A program made the position numbers and the translations under genes. Shown here piece after piece: positions 17,403-22,064 of a stretch of DNA of 22,064 nt. Below the pieces are notes generated by a model, which was not told the DNA's origin, made no database searches, and saw only the letters and a program-made list of their open reading frames with translations. Source of the stretch: Bacteroidales bacterium (GTDB taxonomy: Bacteria > Bacteroidota > Bacteroidia > Bacteroidales > UBA932); the NCBI GenBank assembly GCA_017472115.1, contig JAFUQW010000123.1, forward strand, positions 1 through 22,064. The letters run 5' to 3'. Each line of letters opens with the position of its first letter. Position 1 is the stretch's first letter.

Positions 17403-17433
17403 CAAAGATAATCCATCGCGAGTAGATTTGCAA
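17403..17433 (-). promoter_or_regulatory. Promoter of the 137-aa hypothetical gene
   Basis: On the minus strand there is TTG (17433-17431), a 20-bp spacer and TATCTTTG (17410-17403), a full consensus match. It ends 41 nt before the start chosen at 17361 and rules out the longer reading. Confidence 0.65.
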
Positions 17434-17539
17434 GAGAGACCATGAAGAAATTATGGGCTCATCAAGTGTCCTGAGGCATTACGATGCAGAATCGGCACCT
17501 TATATGACATAAAGCCGATCGCTTTTCAATTATAATCAC

Positions 17540-17547
17540 TATATTCG
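17540..17547 (+). promoter_or_regulatory. -7 box candidate for the TPR-regulator leader
   Basis: TATATTCG differs from TAnnTTTG at one position, the same variant as upstream of priA. Transcription would begin near 17553, just before the GC-rich structured leader. No clear TTG at -33. Confidence 0.35.
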
Positions 17548-17552
17548 CGGAA

Positions 17553-17666
17553 GGGAGATGCCCGATCCCTCGGTCCGGTCCAAAGGCAGGCGGGTCGGGC
17601 ATAGCTGGATGACCGGTCGGAGCCGGTCATGACGAACGAGCTGGAAACAGGTATAAAACGGACGGA
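17553..17666 (+). ncRNA. Candidate structured leader RNA upstream of the TPR regulator
   Basis: A roughly 110-nt GC-rich block in an AT-rich intergenic space, with no credible coding frame. Stem A pairs ATGCCCGATCCC (17558-17569) with GGGTCGGGCAT (17592-17602) with one bulged T. Stem B pairs ATGACCGG (17609-17616) with CCGGTCAT (17623-17630) around a 6-nt loop, and AGCT at 17603 and 17639 can close it. The loop of stem A repeats CCGGTC (17575-17580), so it can compete for the same partner as stem B. GTCCG in that loop (17573-17577) can also pair with CGGAC (17659-17663) just before the ATG. I match it to no known riboswitch. It could be a cis-regulator or an independent small RNA. Confidence 0.5.
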
Positions 17667-19334
17667 ATGAGAAGATCTATTTTGAGAATATTTACTGCGG
17701 TTGTGGCGGCAATCTGCATATTTTCCTGCAATGATGCAGGAAACGCAGAGGTCAACAGGCTTCTGGAAGATGTGGAGGACTATATGTGGGATAAGCCTGA
17801 CAGTGCTTTGCAGACTGTGACCGGCATTGATGAATCAGATCTTACAACCAAGGAACTTAAGGCGAAACATAATCTCTTTAAGTGGTACCTGACCCTGAAA
17901 GCGACCGATGAGATCCCTGACGACAATCTTTTACTAAGTGCATATGACTACTTCATATCCAAAGGACCGTCATTGGAGAGATTCCTTTCTTATTTCTTCA
18001 AAGGTATAGACTTCATGATTTCGAAAGATTATGAGAGTGCCATGAAGGAATTGGTCAAAGCAGAAGAAGATTCTGGATACGCACCGACACATTTGCAGGG
18101 AATATTACATTCGTATAAGGCGGTCATTCATAAGAGTTACTATGATTACCCGGCGACTATCTCCGAGAACAGTCTTGCTGCCGGGAAATTCCTTGAAGCC
18201 GGAAGCATGAGACATTATATGGTAATGATAGAGGATATTGCAGACTGCCATATCATGAACAATGATATTTCAAATGCTTCGAAGTACATAGAGACAGGTG
18301 AAAAGTATATTGAATACGGAAATCCTATGGATATACACAGCTTTAACATAAGCAAGGCCAAGGTGATCTCGCGACGTGACGGAGAAGATGCCTGTGCGGA
18401 TTTTCTTGACGAATATCTTGAAGAGAATACTGAGGCAAGCTGGTTCTTCTGGAGGATAATGGCGCACATGTACAACAGTGCCGGCAGATATGACAAAGCG
18501 TTGGCGTGCATTGAAAAGGAGGCTCAGTATAATGAGATAAGTCATGACCCTGACTATTATGCTGTATTGGCGATGATCAAAGCTTCCCTCAAGGATTATA
18601 AGGGTTCAACTGAAGCATACGAAAGAGCAATGCACCTTGATGATTCTCTCGAAATCATCAAGCTTCATAGCGACACACAGTTCATTGAAGAAAGGCATGA
18701 CAATGAAGTGTCACGGATTCGGGCGCAGAATACCAGGAACACATTGGTGCTCATCATAATTATCGCATTGATGACTGCCGGCATCATCATCCGGCAGATC
18801 CGCAGACAGCTCCAGATCAGAACTGCCGAGAAGAAACAGCTGGAAGTCGAGAAGCAGAAATACCAGGCGATGTATTCAGAGGTTGTAAATGAACGGGACA
18901 CTTTGACAAAGATGATTGAGGAGAATACCGTCAATGAGGATACTAAGGTCATCATTGAAAGAAGGCTTGAACTGCTGAACAAGGTCATCGTATCATATAT
19001 CACCGACACATCAGCCGCGAACAGGAAAGCGAATGAAGAACTGGAGGCATTGGTATCAGACAGAGATTCATTCATAACCTCGACCCGCATGACCCTCGAG
19101 TCATCTCACTATGAGTTCTTCAGATACCTCCGTGAAAAGGGATTGAACGATTGGGAAATCAATTATTGCTGCCTCTACCTGATAGGACTCAAAGGAAAGG
19201 ACATCGGAGAGTACATCAACCTTAAAAGACATTATACATACGGAAGCGTCATCAGACAGAAACTCGGACTGACAGAAAATGACACCAACCTGAGCCTGTA
19301 TCTGAAAAAACTTATGGTAAATATGACGGCGTGA
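17667..19334 (+). CDS. Membrane-anchored TPR regulator with C-terminal LuxR-like HTH
   Basis: A 555-aa protein with the Bacteroidetes TPR-TM-coiled-coil-HTH layout. Residues 1-21 are a signal sequence ending in a lipobox-like IFSC (C21). Residues about 30-340 are helical TPR-like repeats (for example MAHMYNSAGRYDKALACIEK and MIKASLKDYKGSTEAYERAM). A transmembrane helix, LVLIIIIALMTAGIII, lies at about 357-375, followed by a charged coiled coil to about 440. The C-terminal 70 residues (REKGLNDWEINYCCLYLIG, then LKGKDIGEYINLKRHYTYGS, then VIRQKLGL) resemble a LuxR/GerE helix-turn-helix. The expected topology is TPR sensor outside, DNA-binding end in the cytoplasm. Both a lipid anchor and a TM helix are predicted, which is odd; the N-terminus may be an uncleaved signal anchor. 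Target genes are unknown; the next operon is the obvious candidate. Confidence 0.82.
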   Translation: MRRSILRIFTAVVAAICIFSCNDAGNAEVNRLLEDVEDYMWDKPDSALQTVTGIDESDLTTKELKAKHNLFKWYLTLKATDEIPDDNLLLSAYDYFISKGPSLERFLSYFFKGIDFMISKDYESAMKELVKAEEDSGYAPTHLQGILHSYKAVIHKSYYDYPATISENSLAAGKFLEAGSMRHYMVMIEDIADCHIMNNDISNASKYIETGEKYIEYGNPMDIHSFNISKAKVISRRDGEDACADFLDEYLEENTEASWFFWRIMAHMYNSAGRYDKALACIEKEAQYNEISHDPDYYAVLAMIKASLKDYKGSTEAYERAMHLDDSLEIIKLHSDTQFIEERHDNEVSRIRAQNTRNTLVLIIIIALMTAGIIIRQIRRQLQIRTAEKKQLEVEKQKYQAMYSEVVNERDTLTKMIEENTVNEDTKVIIERRLELLNKVIVSYITDTSAANRKANEELEALVSDRDSFITSTRMTLESSHYEFFRYLREKGLNDWEINYCCLYLIGLKGKDIGEYINLKRHYTYGSVIRQKLGLTENDTNLSLYLKKLMVNMTA

Positions 19335-19443
19335 AACTTTGGGATATTGCCGTTAAAGTACGAAAACCGCATAAGGCTGAATATCAAGACATTGCATAAC
19401 AGAATTTACAATCCGTCTTTATATGTGTAAAACTTTTTCCTGT

Positions 19444-19451
19444 TAACTTTG
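19444..19451 (+). promoter_or_regulatory. -7 box of the microprotein-peptidase operon
   Basis: TAACTTTG is a full TAnnTTTG match. A TTTA at 19418-19421 is the only, poor, -33 candidate (22-bp spacer), so activation by a regulator is plausible. It ends 22 nt before the microprotein ATG. Confidence 0.5.
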
Positions 19452-19473
19452 CATTGACAGAACGAATAAAATC

Positions 19474-19536
19474 ATGATAGCAGCAATCATCGGTACAACG
19501 CTCGGCCTTTCATTAGCGGCCTGGCTCATCCATTAA
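19474..19536 (+). CDS. Putative 20-aa single-pass membrane microprotein
   Basis: ATG 19474 to TAA 19536 encodes MIAAIIGTTLGLSLAAWLIH, which is almost wholly hydrophobic and long enough to cross the membrane once, with small residues (G, A, S) spaced as in helix-packing peptides. It sits directly after a consensus -7 box and 19 nt before the next gene, the normal position for a first operon gene. It is too short for standard gene callers. It could be a subunit-stabilising microprotein, a signalling peptide or a leader peptide. Chance is possible at this length; conservation would settle it. Confidence 0.45.
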   Translation: MIAAIIGTTLGLSLAAWLIH

Positions 19537-19555
19537 CAGACAGACACATTCAAAT

Positions 19556-19948
19556 ATGAAGAGACTTTTACTGAAATCACTCAGAGACGCTGCCATTTTC
19601 TTTGTCGGTATGGCATTACTCGATTATCTGATTCTGGACAGATTCGAGATATATTGGGGAAGAATCGTATTGACTGCCGGAATTTTCGTTTTCTTTTTCA
19701 CTCAGAGAATGATCAGGCAGAAGAACATTGAGAAGGCTGGCAGATATAATCTGGTGGTAGCGGCGGATTGTACCGACAAGGCAAGTGCAGAGGCAATCTG
19801 CAATATGCTTGAGACAAACGGCATCAAGGCAATGGTTGTCGAGAAAAACAGTCCCATCTATATTGAAAACGCCAGTCTGATCGCTCCTGTACAAGTACAG
19901 GTGTGCAAGAATGATCTGGAGATTGCAGTTAAACTTATAAACGAATAA
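19556..19948 (+). CDS. Two-TM protein with DUF2007-like domain
   Basis: A 130-aa protein. Two hydrophobic helices, AAIFFVGMALLDYLIL (about 12-27) and IVLTAGIFVFFFTQ (about 37-50), are followed by a basic turn. A cytoplasmic ~70-residue domain resembles the DUF2007 'putative signal transducing protein' fold: NLVVAADCTDKASAEAICNM, LETNGIKAMVVE, and a final VQVCKNDLEIAVKLI. Family function is unknown. It starts 19 nt after the microprotein and ends 4 nt before the peptidase gene, so all three are probably one transcript. Confidence 0.65.
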   Translation: MKRLLLKSLRDAAIFFVGMALLDYLILDRFEIYWGRIVLTAGIFVFFFTQRMIRQKNIEKAGRYNLVVAADCTDKASAEAICNMLETNGIKAMVVEKNSPIYIENASLIAPVQVQVCKNDLEIAVKLINE

Positions 19949-19952
19949 TGAT

Positions 19953-21452
19953 ATGAAACGAACACTTTTAACAATAATCACTTTCATCATAGGCGGCCTT
20001 TCAATATGTTTCGGTCAGCAGTTCCCAAAACTGCATGATGAGGACATTGAAGCATCAAAGAAATATCAGAACGGCAACATATTCCAGAAGGATCTTCTTC
20101 TGTATGTGGATATGCTCGGAAAGACTCATCCCTATTATGCCGATGCGAAAAAGCATGCACGGCTGAACAAAGGAATCAGAAGATGGTATAAGGAATGCGG
20201 CGGTTTTTCTGACACACTTCAGTTTGCTGCTTTTCTCCAGACTTTGACCGCTCCCCTGAATGATGGTCACACTATAGTGCGCTACTGGGATACATTTGAG
20301 AAAGTATTCCCATTCGGAGTCATCATTGATGGCAACTCCCCTGCCATCATCAATCTGACTTCGAAGGACATGAACGGCAGTCTTGGCAAGAGTGTAAAGA
20401 GCATTAACGGAAAGACTGTCCCGGAGATTCTCAGACTTGCAAGGCCATATGTAAGTGCAGACAACTGGCTGAATTATGAAGATCTGGTAGCCCAGTTCTT
20501 TTCATTTGCCGATTTCTGGAAAGTGCTCGGAATGAGCAACGAGATGTTGCACATTGTAACTGATGACGGTTTGGAGATGGATATTCCGGCTGTGTCAAGA
20601 TCGGAGGTTCAACTTGCGAAGCTGGAAGAAAAGGTATCTGACAAGTTTACCGCTATACGCAGAGTGCTGTTTGAATATGAGATACTTGAGAAAGAGAGCA
20701 TCTGCTATCTTCAGTTCAATCAGTTTGCGGACAGGATGACACACCCTAACCATCCTGAATTGCCGAGATTCGACTTTGTTCTGCTGGACATGATGAAAGA
20801 GATTGAAGATAAGAAGATTGAGACTCTTGTCATTGACCTGCAGTATAATGGTGGCGGCAACAGCGCATTGGGACAGCTTCTGATGTCCTGGCTCCATCCT
20901 TTCAACAAGACGAACTGGACCGATGTCGATGTCAGAATCTCAGACCTTCTTTGCGAACATTATCCGTCATATAGTAAGTACACTATAGATGGTAAGACGT
21001 TGGAGACGGGTAAAGTATATGATATGTTTTCATTCGACCAGACCAGACCAAATATGGATTATGAAGTTCCTGAGGATTTTGTGCAGGACACTTCCAGCTA
21101 TGTAGTAAATCTTGATGTCGATAGAATCTTCAAAGGCAACGTAATCTTTATCGAGAGCCGAGGTTCATTGAGCAGTTCTGAGATGCTCTTGACCACAGCA
21201 AGAGACAACGGTGTAGGAATCATAATCGGAGAGACTTCAGGTGCCAATCCATGCAATTACGGCGACATCCTGTATTCTATTCTTCCTAACACATCGACTT
21301 TGGTAGGAACAAGCTGCAAATACTTCACAAGAGTCAATAAGGCTCTTCTGGGCGATGAATACCTTGTACCTGATGTGATCATTGATCTGGATGACCCCGA
21401 GAAAGATCTTGTGTGGGAATGGATTCTGAAGAATTATGGAAAACGACATTAA
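19953..21452 (+). CDS. Secreted S41-family (tail-specific protease-like) peptidase
   Basis: A 499-aa protein with a signal peptide (KRTLLTIITFIIGGLSICFGQ). An N-terminal helical region contains LNDGHTIVRY, similar to the D-H-hT segment of S41 proteins, followed by a possible PDZ-like stretch (GKSVKSINGKTVPEI). The catalytic core runs ETLVIDLQYNGGGNSALGQL, then ESRGSLSSSEMLLTTARDNG, then IIIGETSGANPCNYGD. The nucleophile should be one of the serines at 405-409. The expected role is cleavage of exported proteins in the periplasm or on the surface. The catalytic general base could not be placed with confidence, so loss of activity cannot be excluded. It follows the DUF2007-like gene by 4 nt. Confidence 0.82.
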   Translation: MKRTLLTIITFIIGGLSICFGQQFPKLHDEDIEASKKYQNGNIFQKDLLLYVDMLGKTHPYYADAKKHARLNKGIRRWYKECGGFSDTLQFAAFLQTLTAPLNDGHTIVRYWDTFEKVFPFGVIIDGNSPAIINLTSKDMNGSLGKSVKSINGKTVPEILRLARPYVSADNWLNYEDLVAQFFSFADFWKVLGMSNEMLHIVTDDGLEMDIPAVSRSEVQLAKLEEKVSDKFTAIRRVLFEYEILEKESICYLQFNQFADRMTHPNHPELPRFDFVLLDMMKEIEDKKIETLVIDLQYNGGGNSALGQLLMSWLHPFNKTNWTDVDVRISDLLCEHYPSYSKYTIDGKTLETGKVYDMFSFDQTRPNMDYEVPEDFVQDTSSYVVNLDVDRIFKGNVIFIESRGSLSSSEMLLTTARDNGVGIIIGETSGANPCNYGDILYSILPNTSTLVGTSCKYFTRVNKALLGDEYLVPDVIIDLDDPEKDLVWEWILKNYGKRH

Positions 21453-21462
21453 AATCATTGAT

Positions 21463-21735
21463 ATGAAAGAAACTATTTCAAAAATCCTGTACAGTAAGAC
21501 CGCGTTCACATTCTTTTGTGGCTTCACAGTAGCGATGATTGGATTCATCCTATATTATGCAATCACTGGTGATTGGTCTGGATATTCTCTGCTTGACAAT
21601 TTACCTGTATATTGTATGTTGGCAGTCTATTTCCTTGAGTTCTGGAAGTATCACAAAACAGGCAACGCATCTACAATCTTGATGATTGCTCAGTTGTGCT
21701 GCTGGATAATTACAGCATATAACATCTTTGCATAA
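21463..21735 (+). CDS. Small multi-pass membrane protein, 90 aa
   Basis: Not recognised. From ATG 21463 (MKETISKILYSK) the protein has three hydrophobic helices: FTFFCGFTVAMIGFILYY, LPVYCMLAVYFLEFW and TILMIAQLCCWIITAYNIF. An in-frame ATG at 21436 would overlap the peptidase gene by 17 bases and add IKIID before the second Met; the later start leaves a 10-nt gap and is preferred. It is the last intact gene of the operon, and a role with the peptidase is only positional inference. Confidence 0.6.
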   Translation: MKETISKILYSKTAFTFFCGFTVAMIGFILYYAITGDWSGYSLLDNLPVYCMLAVYFLEFWKYHKTGNASTILMIAQLCCWIITAYNIFA

Positions 21736-21737
21736 TT

Positions 21738-21920
21738 GAAGAATATCTGTATTACAGTAATGGCCTGCCACATTATGATTTCACTTTTGACGGGAATCCT
21801 CACTTATACACGGAACTGTCTTACGATAACTTTGATGAAAATGGAAATCCTTTAGTCATAAGCATATCCACTCCTAATGGAGACCTAACTATAACCAGAC
21901 AGATTGAGTACTATAAATAA
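21738..21920 (+). pseudogene. 5'-truncated remnant, YD/'DENGN'-type protein C-terminus
   Basis: A 60-codon open frame without any start codon begins just after the membrane protein stop and ends at TAA 21918-21920. It reads EEYLYYSNGLPHYDFTFDG, with later YDNFDENGNPLVI and a final ITRQIEYYK. The YD-repeat-like 'Y-FDENGN' and the terminal IEYY resemble C-termini of Bacteroidetes exported proteins with DUF4595/YD-type repeats. An in-frame TAA at 21720-21722 closes it upstream. It is most simply the surviving end of a deleted gene. Confidence 0.55.
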
Positions 21921-21952
21921 TACCTTAAGTTTCGCAAGTGAATTTTAGTCCG

Positions 21953-22064
21953 TCAGGCGGCGACCGCCAGCTTGTCAAAGGCTACCTTCACGGCTTTGAT
22001 TTGTTTATCGTTTGATATTACTTGTTCAGTCAGAGCCATGGTGTCACAGTTGAGTGCCTCGGCA
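21953..22064 (-). CDS. C-terminal end of an unidentified protein (cut by the window edge)
   Basis: The minus strand has 36 open codons ending at TGA 21955-21953: AEALNCDTMALTEQV, then the ISNDKQIKAVKVAFDKLAVA part and a final alanine. Composition is that of a real helical protein tail. The rest lies beyond 22064. The family cannot be named from this piece; an in-frame Met (GACACCATG) could alternatively start a 28-residue peptide. It faces the truncated remnant at 21738-21920. Confidence 0.4.
   Translation of the reverse strand, partial: AEALNCDTMALTEQVISNDKQIKAVKVAFDKLAVAA

Noticed and set aside
17558..17602. Signal recognition particle RNA-like stem
   Set aside because: The invariant SRP loop and asymmetric bulge sequences are absent; only GC-rich stem similarity.
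17603..17645. Hammerhead-ribozyme-like core in the TPR-regulator leader
   Set aside because: CTGGATGA and CGAAC resemble the CTGATGA and CGAAAC core elements but each has an indel in bases required for catalysis.

Overview
The window looks like a chromosomal segment of a Bacteroidales bacterium, probably a gut Rikenellaceae- or RC9-like lineage; the family-level guess is weak. The phylum call rests on several things: TAnnTTTG -7 promoter boxes with a TTG about 20 bp upstream, almost no Shine-Dalgarno sequences, a ParA-ParB-DUF5683-LysM transglycosylase operon, an hpt-adk-obgE cluster, a head-GIN (DUF2807) lipoprotein and a TPR-TM-HTH regulator of Bacteroidetes type.

Layout. 1-700 is a decayed AT-rich stretch with two divergent copies of the 3' end of an N-acetylmuramoyl-L-alanine amidase gene on the minus strand. 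A tRNA-Phe gene (minus) with its own promoter and terminator follows. 975-8893 is housekeeping: priA, converging on a lipid kinase gene, then the operon parA-parB-DUF5683-mltD. A minus-strand helix-hairpin-helix outer-membrane-type protein converges on mltD. 10793-15956 carries hpt-adk, a minus-strand SGAS-repeat lipoprotein, obgE-PAP2 phosphatase (ATGA overlap), and enolase under its own strong promoter.

From 16131 the content becomes accessory: an AraC-family regulator, an unrecognised 137-aa minus-strand protein, and a 17667-21735 block of lower GC. That block holds a membrane-anchored TPR regulator preceded by a GC-rich, structured leader. A separate promoter then serves a 20-aa hydrophobic microprotein, a two-TM DUF2007-like protein, a secreted S41-like peptidase and a small multi-TM protein. 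The window closes with a 5'-truncated gene remnant and the C-terminus of a minus-strand gene running off the edge.

How genes relate. parA/parB would drive origin segregation, and a parS-like palindrome lies 3.6 kb downstream inside mltD. hpt and adk handle purine salvage and adenylate balance. obgE and the PAP2 gene are translationally coupled. The most novel-looking material is the 17553-21735 locus (structured RNA leader, membrane-anchored regulator, microprotein, two small membrane proteins and an exported peptidase), which I read as a candidate envelope-signalling system. No transposase, CRISPR array or phage module was recognised.
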